Source: JAAYCI01 sp964370045 (GTDB lineage Bacteria > Bacillota > Clostridia > Oscillospirales > Ruminococcaceae). Taken from it: a stretch of DNA of 64,000 nucleotides. A program made the translations under genes and the position numbers. The notes under the pieces are model-generated. The model saw only the letters and a list, made by a program, of their open reading frames with translations. It searched no databases and was not told the origin of the DNA. The stretch covers positions 17,115 to 81,114 of the forward strand of contig CAYJGZ010000012.1 of the NCBI GenBank assembly GCA_964370045.1, given 5' to 3'. The stretch's first letter is position 1, and each line of letters begins with the position of its first letter. Shown here in pieces: positions 51,910 through 59,750 of this stretch.

Positions 51910-52424
51910 AAAACAGCGTTGCAAGGCGTGTTGCGCTAACGGGAGTGCTGTTTGCGCTTGCGCTGGCACTCAGCGTTTTGGAGTCGCAGGTTGCGCCGCT
52001 GATGGGCCTGCCGCCTGGCGTAAAGCTCGGGCTTGCCAACATAGTCGTGATGTATGCGCTGATTTTCCTATCCGCAAGGCAGGCGATGCTGCTCGTACTG
52101 CTAAAGGCCGCTTTCTCGCTGATGGTTCGTGGGGCGGTGGCAGGAGCACTAAGCCTGTGCGGCGGTGCTTTTGCGCTTTGCATCATGCTACTTTTACGCC
52201 TTGCAAAAAAGCACCCGGTGGGTTTGCTGCTGCTCTCCGTCGGCGGCTCGCTTGGGCACAATATTGGGCAAATGCTCATTGTGTGGCTGATTTTCGGGGG
52301 CACTTCGCTATATTACGCACCCATCTTAGGCATTTCGGGCATCGTCATGGGCTTTGTAACAGCGCTCAGCCTGCGTGCCGTTTTGCCCACCCTCGAAAAA
52401 GCAAATCTTGCAAAACCAAAATAG
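51906..52424 (+). CDS. Gx transporter family membrane protein
   Basis: A 172-residue membrane protein with about five helices, belonging to the family called Gx transporter or heptaprenyl diphosphate synthase component I-like. Family features are LPPGVKLGLANIVVMYAL and LGHNIGQMLIVW. Members are often found with ApbE and FMN-binding lipoproteins in Bacillota; the substrate is unknown, and a flavin-related or quinone-related role is inference. ATG overlaps the apbE stop, so the two are translationally coupled. The tail is short and basic. Confidence 0.85.
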   Translation: MKNSVARRVALTGVLFALALALSVLESQVAPLMGLPPGVKLGLANIVVMYALIFLSARQAMLLVLLKAAFSLMVRGAVAGALSLCGGAFALCIMLLLRLAKKHPVGLLLLSVGGSLGHNIGQMLIVWLIFGGTSLYYAPILGISGIVMGFVTALSLRAVLPTLEKANLAKPK

Positions 52425-52466
52425 CTAACACCAAGGGGCGTATACAAAAAAATCTTTGGCTACCAC

Positions 52467-52495
52467 TTGATTTGTTTTCAAAGTAATGATATACT
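52467..52495 (+). promoter_or_regulatory. Promoter of tRNA-Val (TTGATT-17-TATACT, extended -10)
   Basis: TTGATT (52467-52472) and TATACT (52490-52495) are 17 bp apart, with TGA before the -10. It lies about 60 bp before the tRNA and would start transcription near 52502. Confidence 0.75.
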
Positions 52496-52557
52496 ATTTT
52501 TGTTGCAAAAACAGCGAGGCCGTATTGTTCACAGGAACGCCTGCCCGTTGTCATCAT

Positions 52558-52634
52558 GGGGGATTAGCTCAGCTGGTTAGAGTGCCTGCATCACACGCAG
52601 GAAGTCTGGGGTTCGAGTCCCTAATTCCCCACCA
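52558..52634 (+). tRNA. tRNA-Val, anticodon CAC
   Basis: A full cloverleaf can be drawn: acceptor GGGGGAT with ATTCCCC (one G-U), D-arm GCTC/GAGT, anticodon stem CCTGC/GCAGG with loop ATCACAC giving anticodon CAC (codon GUG), and T-arm TGGGG/CCCTA with TTCGAGT. The discriminator A and CCA are encoded. A promoter precedes it and a terminator follows, so it is a single-gene unit. Confidence 0.96.
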
Positions 52635-52636
52635 CA

Positions 52637-52671
52637 GATAGCCGGGTAGCAATGCTCGGCTGTCTTTTTTT
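52637..52671 (+). terminator. Terminator after tRNA-Val
   Basis: GATAGCCG and CGGCTGTC pair over 8 bp with one G-U, followed by TTTTTTT. It lies two bases after the CCA end of the tRNA. Confidence 0.85.
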
Positions 52672-52782
52672 ATCTATTTATAATCAGAAGTGTAGTTAAA
52701 CAAACTTTTGCCGGCTCCTTCTTTGCACGAATTTCACAGTGATTCGACTATATTTCCTTTACTAAAAACAAGTGGTGCTCAC

Positions 52783-53097
52783 ATGAAAAAATGCAAAATC
52801 ACCGTCATGCGCATGGCTCGTTACAGCGATTTATCTGCACTTTATGAAAACCCCATACAGCACGCTTGCAACATGCGTAAGGGCCAAGTATTTATCGCAA
52901 ACGGATGGGAAAAGCCGCACGGCATGTGCGAAAGCGCATGGCAGAGCATGTCCCCCTTTGTGTTGACGCTCTCACACGGCGGAGGAAACTTTTACGACGG
53001 CTGGATGAAAAACGAAAAGTCCGCCATGATTTCCTGCAACGACGGCTTTCGCCCTGTGAGCTTCTTGATTGAAGCGATGAGCGAAGACGCAGACTAA
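52783..53097 (+). CDS. TIGR04076-family small protein
   Basis: A 104-residue protein resembling TIGR04076, of unknown function. It starts MKKCKITVMRM and has conserved cysteines, a central GQVFIANGWEKPHGMCESAW and an ending with ISCNDGFRPVSF; in the family such Cys may bind metal. The ATG at 52783 is preferred to an upstream ATG at 52708, which has no ribosome site and a non-family N-terminus, although the site before 52783 (GTGGTG) is also weak. It precedes the HD gene by 43 bases in the same direction. Confidence 0.8.
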   Translation: MKKCKITVMRMARYSDLSALYENPIQHACNMRKGQVFIANGWEKPHGMCESAWQSMSPFVLTLSHGGGNFYDGWMKNEKSAMISCNDGFRPVSFLIEAMSEDAD

Positions 53098-53140
53098 TGT
53101 ACTGCAAACTTTATGCACTGATGTTTATTACGGAGGCTTT

Positions 53141-53806
53141 ATGCGAGAGATAACATTTGAGGACATTAAAGACTCAGAGGAAATAAAAGAGTATATTCGC
53201 CAGGCGGATGCCTCCCTTTCGGCGCTGGGGTACACCGAGCACTCATTTGCCCACGTAATGCGCTGTGCGGACTTGGCAAGCCGCTGGCTTTTGCAGCTAA
53301 ACTATTCGGAGCACGAGGCACAGCTTGCACGCATTGCGGGATACATGCACGACATCGGCAACCTTGTAAACCGCTCCGACCACGCACAGAGCGGCGCACT
53401 GATGGCCTTTACTATTTTACAGCGCATGGACATGAAGCCTGCGGATATTTCCGCAGTGGTAACCGCAATAGGCAACCACGACGAGGGCACTGCCTGCCCC
53501 ATAACACCTATTACTGCGGCGCTTATTTTGGCGGACAAAACGGATGTGCGAAGAAGCCGTGTGCGCAACAACAACCCCGCCGCCTTCGACATACACGACA
53601 GGGTGAACTACTCTGTTGAGCGTGCCACCACCAGCCTAAACACAGACGAGCGGCAGCTGTCGCTCTCGCTGGAGGTAGACACGGACATTTGCAGCGTGCT
53701 GGATTATTTTGAGATTTTCATGCAGCGTATGATACTGTGCCGACATGCCGCCGAGTTTTTGGGCTTGCGCTTTCAGCTTATCATCAACGGCTCCTGCCTC
53801 ATGTAA
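53141..53806 (+). CDS. HD-domain phosphohydrolase
   Basis: A 221-residue protein with an HD domain: HSFAHVMRCADLA (first His), RIAGYMHDIGNLV (His-Asp pair), GNHDEG and the later Asp in ALILADKTDVRRSR. Such enzymes hydrolyse nucleotide or phosphate esters; the substrate is unknown. The C-terminal third has no recognisable domain. A GGAGG ribosome site stands before the ATG. Short distances to the genes before and after suggest a small operon with TIGR04076 and the MntR-like regulator. Confidence 0.88.
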   Translation: MREITFEDIKDSEEIKEYIRQADASLSALGYTEHSFAHVMRCADLASRWLLQLNYSEHEAQLARIAGYMHDIGNLVNRSDHAQSGALMAFTILQRMDMKPADISAVVTAIGNHDEGTACPITPITAALILADKTDVRRSRVRNNNPAAFDIHDRVNYSVERATTSLNTDERQLSLSLEVDTDICSVLDYFEIFMQRMILCRHAAEFLGLRFQLIINGSCLM

Positions 53807-53852
53807 TCTTCTTTAAGGTGCACGTATCATTAGCAATTAGGAGGTATCACCT

Positions 53853-54245
53853 ATGAATCTAAGAAAATCGGGCGAGGACTATTTGGAGGCCATCTATGTA
53901 CTAAAAAAGCAAAAGGGCGTTGTGCACTCGGTGGATGTCGCACGCCATATGGACTACTCAAAGCCCAGCGTAAGCCGCGCCGTAAACAACCTACAGGATG
54001 ACGGTTACTTGGTGATGCAGGAGGGCGGCGAGCTGATACTTACCGAAAAAGGCCTGCTCGCCGCCGAAAACATTTACAACCGCCACACAATTCTCACAGA
54101 GCTTTTGTGTGCCATAGGCGTTTGCGAAAAGACGGCGGACGAGGATGCCTGCCGCATGGAGCACGCTATCAGCGAGGAGACATTCGCCTGCATAAAGGTT
54201 ATCCACAGCAAATATTTGGCAACGCTGATGGAAAAAAGCAAATAA
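53853..54245 (+). CDS. Metal-dependent DtxR/MntR-family regulator
   Basis: A 130-residue regulator of the iron/manganese-dependent DtxR group. The N-terminal winged helix is clear (SGEDYLEAIYVLKKQ, VHSVDVARHMDYSKPSVSRAV) and the dimerisation/metal part has HTILTELLCAIGV, DACRMEHAISEET, with Glu/His/Cys ligands of the primary site. There is no SH3-like third domain, so it is of the short MntR type. AGGAGG precedes the ATG. No metal transporter is near, so its targets lie outside the window. Confidence 0.9.
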   Translation: MNLRKSGEDYLEAIYVLKKQKGVVHSVDVARHMDYSKPSVSRAVNNLQDDGYLVMQEGGELILTEKGLLAAENIYNRHTILTELLCAIGVCEKTADEDACRMEHAISEETFACIKVIHSKYLATLMEKSK

Positions 54246-54272
54246 TTTTTATCGGTTTTTCGCATCATTCTT

Positions 54273-54333
54273 CACACCCGGCAACCACTTGGCTTTCTCG
54301 CTCGCAAGGTGGCTGCCGGGTGTGTTTGGTTTT
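54273..54333 (+). terminator. Terminator after the MntR-like gene
   Basis: ACACCCGGCAACCACTTG and CAAGGTGGCTGCCGGGTGT form a stem of nearly 18 bp with a single mismatch and a 12-base loop, followed by GTTTGGTTTT. It is 28 bp after the stop codon. Confidence 0.85.
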
Positions 54334-54380
54334 ATTGCACACAATATCGTGAATATTTCATGCAGTAAAGCACTTGCACT

Positions 54381-54968
54381 TTACTGCGTGTGTTGCATCA
54401 CATACAGCTCACCCACATCATCCACCTTGTACCTCTTCACCATGTGCATACCACACCTCTCATACTTCGCCACTTTCAGCGAGGAATCGGTGTTTAGCAC
54501 GCACGGCACTGAAAGCCGCCTTGCCAGCCCAAACGGATGCTTTAGCATCCTGCGCATGTAGCCTTTGCCCTGGTGCTCCTTTGCCACCGCCAGCAAAAAC
54601 ACACCCACATAGCCTTTACTGTTTTTGTACATATGCTCATATCCGTGAAAGCCTTTTAGGTTTTTCAGCACCCGAAACAGCGCAGGCAGCTCCCCTTTTT
54701 TTGCAAAGTTGTACACAAGTTTTGGCATCAGGTGCGCAAATGGGTCTTTGTGCCTTGGCCAAAAGGCAATCACCGCCTCGGCGTTTTCACTGCTTGCATA
54801 AAGACGGCCCGCATTGTAGCACATCTGTGTCACTATCCTAAAGTAAGCCACACCCTGCTCATACGGCACGCCCTGCACCATCGTGCCCTCTTCACCCATG
54901 AACGCCTCACCCACCATCGTACCTATCCTGTATATCTGCTTTTTCGAAAGATTTTGCAATTTTATCAT
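54381..54968 (-). CDS. GNAT-family N-acetyltransferase
   Basis: A 195-residue acetyltransferase-like protein with the acetyl-CoA loop region VFLLAVAKEHQGKGYMRRML near residue 125, where Q/R-x-x-G-x-G/A is the family motif, and a closing CVLNTDSSLKVAKYERCGM. The substrate is unknown. I start at ATG 54968 (MIKLQNLSKK), behind AAAGTGGGTG; longer starts at 55043 and 55001 are possible but run towards the divergent promoter region. It is divergent from the flavin/ferredoxin operon. Confidence 0.83.
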   Translation of the reverse strand: MIKLQNLSKKQIYRIGTMVGEAFMGEEGTMVQGVPYEQGVAYFRIVTQMCYNAGRLYASSENAEAVIAFWPRHKDPFAHLMPKLVYNFAKKGELPALFRVLKNLKGFHGYEHMYKNSKGYVGVFLLAVAKEHQGKGYMRRMLKHPFGLARRLSVPCVLNTDSSLKVAKYERCGMHMVKRYKVDDVGELYVMQHTQ

Positions 54969-55059
54969 GCTGCACCCACTTTCTGTTAGCTGTTCTTTCA
55001 TGTACTCTAATTGTACCCGCTTTCTCTCTGACTTTGTACTCAAATTTCAAAAAAAAGAC

Positions 55060-55087
55060 TTACGCCAACAAAAAAATATGCTATAAT
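55060..55087 (+). promoter_or_regulatory. Promoter of the flavin/ferredoxin-macrodomain-sirtuin operon
   Basis: TATAAT (55082-55087) is preceded by TGC, an extended -10. The -35 region TTACGC (55060-55065) is poor. It lies about 45 bp before the first gene. Confidence 0.6.
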
Positions 55088-55131
55088 TCCCCATATACTA
55101 TAGCAGTTTCCTACCAAAAGAGGTGAGAACA

Positions 55132-55809
55132 ATGACTATTTCAGAAATCTACGAAAAGTTCGACAAAATCGGTTGCCTTTCATTCACCACCGTGAACGAT
55201 GCAGGAGAGCCGGAAAGCCGCATCGCCCACCTGCGCGGATACGATGAGGACGGCATATACTTTATGACCATGTACACAAAGCCATTTTACGCCCAGCTGA
55301 AAGGGGCGCAAAAAATTTCGCTGTGTGGGCTATGTGCAAAAACACAGGTAGAGCACGGCGACAACGGCTTTCCCATTTTTGACAGCGGCTACGCCATGCG
55401 CATGACGGGCGAGGTAAAGCAGGTGTCCATTGAGGAGCTAAAAGCAAAGAACAACCCCATATTCGACTTTTGCATAAAAGACCAAGAAGTTTATAAGGCG
55501 ATGGTTGTGTTTTGCATCACACGTGCAAGAGGGGATATTTTCGACTACGACTTTGAAAAGGTGAGCCGCCCGAACAAATTACAGCGGATATACTTTTCCT
55601 ATGGCGGCGCAAAAGAACACCACCGAGGGCTTAAAATCGACCCGAATGTGTGCATAAGCTGCGGAGTATGCGAGGAAAAATGCTCTTTTTTGGCGATAAA
55701 CCAAACTGAGGGTGCATACTCGGTGGATGAATGTCGCTGTGATGAATGTGGCGACTGCTACATAAACTGCCCCGTAAGCGCCATTTCATATGAAGGTGAA
55801 CAGCGTTGA
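55132..55809 (+). CDS. PNPOx-like flavoprotein with two 4Fe-4S clusters (first of a pair)
   Basis: The 225-residue protein has an N-terminal split-barrel flavin domain of the pyridoxamine-phosphate-oxidase type (FDKIGCLSFTTVNDAGEPES, YFMTMYTKPFYAQL) and a C-terminal ferredoxin domain with CISCGVCEEKC and CDECGDCYINC, giving two 4Fe-4S clusters. These would let it pass electrons between flavin and iron-sulfur partners; the substrate is unknown. ATG 55132 is set by AGAGGTGAG. The next gene's TTG overlaps its stop, so the two proteins are made together. Confidence 0.88.
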   Translation: MTISEIYEKFDKIGCLSFTTVNDAGEPESRIAHLRGYDEDGIYFMTMYTKPFYAQLKGAQKISLCGLCAKTQVEHGDNGFPIFDSGYAMRMTGEVKQVSIEELKAKNNPIFDFCIKDQEVYKAMVVFCITRARGDIFDYDFEKVSRPNKLQRIYFSYGGAKEHHRGLKIDPNVCISCGVCEEKCSFLAINQTEGAYSVDECRCDECGDCYINCPVSAISYEGEQR

Positions 55810-56420
55810 GAGACTATTTAGCATACCTTGTAAAGGAAATCCACTCGGTGGTCTTAGCCACAACGGACACAGGTGGCAGGCCCGTCACCTGTGTCATCGA
55901 CATGATGCTGTCGGATGATAAGGGGCTGTATTTTCTCACCGCAAGGGGCAAGTCTTTTTATGAAAGGCTCAAGCAGAGCGAGCATGTAAGCCTTTCAGGC
56001 TTTACGGGAGACGACACCATGTCCTCAAAGTCCGTTACCGTGAGAGGCAGGGCAAAAGAGGTGGGCGACGAACTGCTCCCCGAAATTTTCAAGCAAAACC
56101 CCTACATGAAGGACATCTACCCAAACGAGCAAAGCCGAAAGGCGCTGACTGTATTTCAAATTCACGAGGGCGACGGGGAGTTTTTCGATTTGTCCGTGCG
56201 CCCTATTTTCAGGGAGAGTTTTTCTTTTGGCAAGGAGCTTCAAAGCCTGCAGGGATACTTCACCTGCGAAAGGTGCATCGCCTGCGGAAAGTGCATAAAG
56301 GTGTGCCCACAAAGCTGCATTACCATTAAAGGCGGCAAAGCAAAAATAAACCAAAGCAGCTGCCTACACTGTGGTATCTGCCTTGAAACATGTCCCATCG
56401 GGGCAATCGAAAGGCTGTAA
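55806..56420 (+). CDS. PNPOx-like flavoprotein with two 4Fe-4S clusters (second of a pair)
   Basis: This 204-residue protein has the same architecture as the gene before it: flavin split-barrel (IHSVVLATTDTGGRPVTCV, LYFLTARGKSFYERL) and a ferredoxin tail with CERCIACGKCIKVC and CLHCGICLETC. The two sequences are clearly different, so this is an old pair, possibly forming a heterodimer. The TTG start overlaps the preceding stop (TTGA), and the macrodomain gene begins two bases after its stop. Such coupling indicates one functional unit. Confidence 0.86.
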   Translation: MRDYLAYLVKEIHSVVLATTDTGGRPVTCVIDMMLSDDKGLYFLTARGKSFYERLKQSEHVSLSGFTGDDTMSSKSVTVRGRAKEVGDELLPEIFKQNPYMKDIYPNEQSRKALTVFQIHEGDGEFFDLSVRPIFRESFSFGKELQSLQGYFTCERCIACGKCIKVCPQSCITIKGGKAKINQSSCLHCGICLETCPIGAIERL

Positions 56421-56422
56421 TT

Positions 56423-57223
56423 ATGGAATATTTAGACAAGCTGACAAAATTAAACAATATTCTCATCGAGGATATGCCACAATATAAGCACACCGCAGAG
56501 CAGTTTGAGAGCACACCTGACGAACAGCGTCGCTTACTGCGCTCACTCATGAACATTCGCCCCGCTTTGCCGCTAAGCGATGAATTTTTAAGCTTGCAGG
56601 ACGAGGTTTTGCGTGCGGATTTGGCACAAAAGGGCGTTGTGGAGCTATGCGACATTTCCCCTACACAGGCGGACAGCCGCATTCATCTGTGGCAGGGGGA
56701 CATCACACGGCTTGAGGCAGACGCAATAGTGAACGCCGCAAACAGCGCACTGCTGGGCTGTTTTATTCCCTGCCACGGCTGTATCGATAACGCAATACAC
56801 TCCTGTGCGGGACTGCAGCTGCGCAGAGACTGCCATGAAATAATGCAGGCGCAAGCAAAGGACGAGCCGATAGGCGGTGCTAAAATCACGCCTGCGTACA
56901 GCCTGCCCTCAAAGTATGTCATCCACACAGTGGGGCCTATTATCAGTGGCAAGCTTGCGGATAAAGACCGTGCGCTTTTGCGCTCCTGCTACGAGGCTTG
57001 CCTGCGGCTTGCCATATCCAAAAATCTTGCGAGCATTGCATTTTGCTGTATTTCCACGGGCGAGTTTCATTTTCCGAACGATGTAGCCGCACAGATAGCC
57101 ATACAGGCCGTATCGGACATTTTGGCCGAAACAAACAGCGAAATAAAGGTGGTATTCAATGTATTCAAGCAAATCGACTACGACATCTATCGAAAGCTAC
57201 TCGGACAAGACCGCACGGCTTAA
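56423..57223 (+). CDS. Zinc-containing macrodomain ADP-ribosyl hydrolase
   Basis: Zn-macrodomains remove ADP-ribose from proteins modified by class M sirtuins. The 266-residue protein has an N-terminal helical part (about 1-80) and then the macrodomain with WQGDITRLEADAIVNAANSA and the zinc motif GCFIPCHGCIDN: Cys113, His118 and Cys120 match the Zn ligands of this class. Late, YVIHTVGP and CCISTGEFHFP line the ADP-ribose site. ATG 56423 is taken, two bases after the preceding stop. The sirtuin gene begins inside its 3' end, as in SirTM operons. Confidence 0.92.
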   Translation: MEYLDKLTKLNNILIEDMPQYKHTAEQFESTPDEQRRLLRSLMNIRPALPLSDEFLSLQDEVLRADLAQKGVVELCDISPTQADSRIHLWQGDITRLEADAIVNAANSALLGCFIPCHGCIDNAIHSCAGLQLRRDCHEIMQAQAKDEPIGGAKITPAYSLPSKYVIHTVGPIISGKLADKDRALLRSCYEACLRLAISKNLASIAFCCISTGEFHFPNDVAAQIAIQAVSDILAETNSEIKVVFNVFKQIDYDIYRKLLGQDRTA

Positions 57224-58028
57224 AGAGCTTATTTCCTCTTCAGATGCCATCATCATAGGCGCAGGTGCGGGGCTTTCAACATCGGCGGGGCTTTTGTATA
57301 GCGGCGCACGCTTTGAGCGGCTTTTCAGCGACTTCATAAAGCGTTACAACCTCACCGACATGTATTCCGCCGCATTTTACCGCCACAAAACCCCCGAGGA
57401 ACACTGGGCGTACTGGAGTATGCACATCTACCACAACAGGTATGCCCCAAAGCTAAACTCACTTTATGCTGACCTTTTTGAGCTTATGAAGGACAAAAAC
57501 TACTTTGTCATCACCACAAACGCAGACCACCTTTTCCTAAAAAACGACTTTGACAAAAGACGGCTGTTTTACACACAAGGCGACTATGGGCTTTTTCAGT
57601 GCTCTGTGCCCTGCCATGAAGAAACCTACGATAACGAGCGCACAATACACGAGATGGTCGAGCGACAGACAGAGCTGAAAATTCCCACCGAGCTTATCCC
57701 CTACTGCCCCGTATGCGGCAGAGAGATGACCGTAAACCTGCGTGTAGACGGCACATTTGTGCAGGACGACGGCTGGTACGCCGCCTCCAAAAGGTATGTG
57801 GATTTCATCGAGAGCACCAAGGGCAAGCGAGTGCTGTTTTTGGAGCTGGGTGTTGGGTACAACACCCCCGGCATCATAAAATATCCGTTTTGGGAGATGT
57901 GCTACCAAAATAAAAACTCAAGCTATGTGTGCGTCACGCTGGACGATGCACAGTATCCCAAGGAAATAGCGGACAGGGCTTTTGTCATCAGCGAGGACAT
58001 AAAAAAGGTTGTGTCGGATATTTCATAG
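57159..58028 (+). CDS. Class M sirtuin (SirTM), protein ADP-ribosyltransferase
   Basis: SirTM enzymes use NAD to ADP-ribosylate a target protein. The 289-residue protein has the Rossmann motif IIIGAGAGLSTSAGLLYSG (about 31-49), TTNADH (Asn121, Asp123) and YTQGDYGLFQC, where Gln140 replaces the catalytic His of deacetylating sirtuins. Zinc ligands are CSVPC (148, 152) and CPVC (183, 186). The start, with AAAGGTGG before it, overlaps the macrodomain gene by 65 bases. In known SirTM operons the target is a lipoylated GcvH-like protein with its own ligase; neither is present here. Confidence 0.93.
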   Translation: MYSSKSTTTSIESYSDKTARLKELISSSDAIIIGAGAGLSTSAGLLYSGARFERLFSDFIKRYNLTDMYSAAFYRHKTPEEHWAYWSMHIYHNRYAPKLNSLYADLFELMKDKNYFVITTNADHLFLKNDFDKRRLFYTQGDYGLFQCSVPCHEETYDNERTIHEMVERQTELKIPTELIPYCPVCGREMTVNLRVDGTFVQDDGWYAASKRYVDFIESTKGKRVLFLELGVGYNTPGIIKYPFWEMCYQNKNSSYVCVTLDDAQYPKEIADRAFVISEDIKKVVSDIS

Positions 58029-58110
58029 TTGTTTTTTACAAACAAGCAAGTGGGCACATACGGCATAACTAAAAATCCACTCTTTTGCCCACACCTACCC
58101 TTTTTAACGA

Positions 58111-58160
58111 AAAACCTCCGCTTTTGTGCTTTTGCTAAGGCACATTAGCGGAGGTTTTTA
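58111..58160. terminator. Bidirectional terminator after the sirtuin gene
   Basis: AAAACCTCCGCT and AGCGGAGGTTTT form a 12-bp stem with A and T tracts on either side. It serves the sirtuin gene and the convergent AIM24-like gene. Confidence 0.88.
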
Positions 58161-58188
58161 TTTTTAAGTTTATATTATGTAGCAAACA

Positions 58189-58872
58189 CTATCCCCTCGG
58201 AAGATAGGTGCTCAAAAGCCGTGCAACACCGCTAAGCGGCATACTTTGCAGTGTCACTCGCCCGGGGCCTGTCACAACGGTATTAAAAAAGCCCTCGCCG
58301 CCCAAAAGCATATTCTTCGCGCCCTGCACCGATTGAATATCCATGCTACACGTGGCATCCATCACCGCAAGGTTGCCCGTGTCCACTATCATGCTCTGCC
58401 CCGGATGCAACACATAATCTATCGCCGAGCCGTCAATTTCCACAAACACTATGCCGCTTCCGCTCGCCTTTTGCATGACAAATCCCTCGCCACCAAAAAG
58501 GCCACCCGAAATCTTTCTGTTAAAAAACACCGAAAGCTCCACGCCCATCGTACTGGCCAAGAACGCCGACTTTTGCATAACCAGCGGCATGTTGGGTGTT
58601 ATTTCATACGCCTTTATGCACCCGGGAAATGAAGATGCAAAAGCTATTTCGCCCGGGCCACCCATAGCAGTGTACTTATTTTGGAACAGTTTTTCGCCCG
58701 ACACAAGCCTGCCAAACATCTTGCCCGCGCCACCACCTATCGTCTCCATCTGCATGTTTGGCGACATCCAGCTCATCGAGCCGCCCTCTGTCATCATCGC
58801 CTCGCCCGCTTCAAGACGGCAGATAACCACCGGCAGGGACTCCCCTAATATCTCGTACTGCATACATTTCAC
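58189..58872 (-). CDS. AIM24/TIGR00266-family protein
   Basis: A 227-residue protein of the AIM24 (TIGR00266) family, built of two beta-sandwich halves. Family features are EAMMTEGGSMSWMSPN near residue 24, GGLFGGEGFVMQKASG near 125 and MLLGGEGFFNTVVTGPGRV near 190. Function is not established; in bacteria these proteins have been tied to membrane or stress roles. The start may be 58872 or the internal ATG at 58863; GAGG suits the first better. It is a single gene between terminator and plsY. Confidence 0.9.
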   Translation of the reverse strand: MKCMQYEILGESLPVVICRLEAGEAMMTEGGSMSWMSPNMQMETIGGGAGKMFGRLVSGEKLFQNKYTAMGGPGEIAFASSFPGCIKAYEITPNMPLVMQKSAFLASTMGVELSVFFNRKISGGLFGGEGFVMQKASGSGIVFVEIDGSAIDYVLHPGQSMIVDTGNLAVMDATCSMDIQSVQGAKNMLLGGEGFFNTVVTGPGRVTLQSMPLSGVARLLSTYLPRG

Positions 58873-58953
58873 CTCGCTGTTTTTATATTACTCAAAGCCA
58901 AGCCCTTGCTTGCATTTCTCGGCTCAAAAGGCTTATACATCGCACAAAAAAAA

Positions 58954-59655
58954 TCACGTCTTGTTTTTAGAAGAGCCAAACTTATACTCTGTGCCGTTCA
59001 AAAGCCGCACAATATTCTCCCTGTGCATCACCAGCATAAGTAGTGTTGCAATGCCTGCGCACACGCTTGCGAACAATGGCATCTGCCCCGACAAAAAGAA
59101 CGTCCATAAAAACGTGAGCGACCCATACGCCACCGCCGCAATTACCGAGCCGAGCGACACCATGCGGCTGAGCGCCACAACTATGATAAAAATCGCAAGC
59201 GATGCTCCCGCCACCGCAGGAATAAGCACAAACGCCGCCCCCACCGTGGTGGCAATGCCCTTGCCACCCTTAAACTTGAAGTAAACAGGGAACGCATCAC
59301 CTAAAATCACCGTCACCGAGGCCACATATGCACCATACAGTGTTTCGCTTGCAAACAGCCCTTCCGTGCCGGGCAGCAAAATCAACATACACAGCCTGCC
59401 CGCCAGCACCGCCAGCGCACCCTTTGCAACATCCCCCAAAAAGGTAAAAAGCGCCGCCTTAACGCCAAACGTGCGCAGCATATTTGTCATGCCTGCGCCG
59501 CCGCTACCGCTTTTGCGTATGTCCTTGCCGTAAAATATACGGCTTATTATTATGCCCGTTTTGACGCTTCCCAAAAGATATGCCACCAGCGCCGCAAGCG
59601 CCACCGGCAACAAAAGTGCATTTACATCCGCCTGTACATCCATGCTTGTGAACAT
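58954..59655 (-). CDS. plsY: Glycerol-3-phosphate acyltransferase PlsY
   Basis: PlsY uses acyl phosphate to acylate glycerol-3-phosphate, the first step of phospholipid synthesis. The 233-residue membrane protein has about five to seven helices and the three loop motifs: KSGSGGAGMTNMLRTFG, FKGGKGIATTVG and a late H-x-ENIVRLLNGTE. AGGGG stands ten bases before the ATG. It follows der on the same strand, a frequent order in Bacillota (der-plsY). Confidence 0.95.
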   Translation of the reverse strand: MFTSMDVQADVNALLLPVALAALVAYLLGSVKTGIIISRIFYGKDIRKSGSGGAGMTNMLRTFGVKAALFTFLGDVAKGALAVLAGRLCMLILLPGTEGLFASETLYGAYVASVTVILGDAFPVYFKFKGGKGIATTVGAAFVLIPAVAGASLAIFIIVVALSRMVSLGSVIAAVAYGSLTFLWTFFLSGQMPLFASVCAGIATLLMLVMHRENIVRLLNGTEYKFGSSKNKT

Positions 59656-59750
59656 TTCAATCTTTCCCCTTTAATTCCCTAAAAATAGCAACACACCGTA
59701 TTTCGCACAATGTTCCTAATATATACCCCTACACAGCAACCAAAAGCCGC

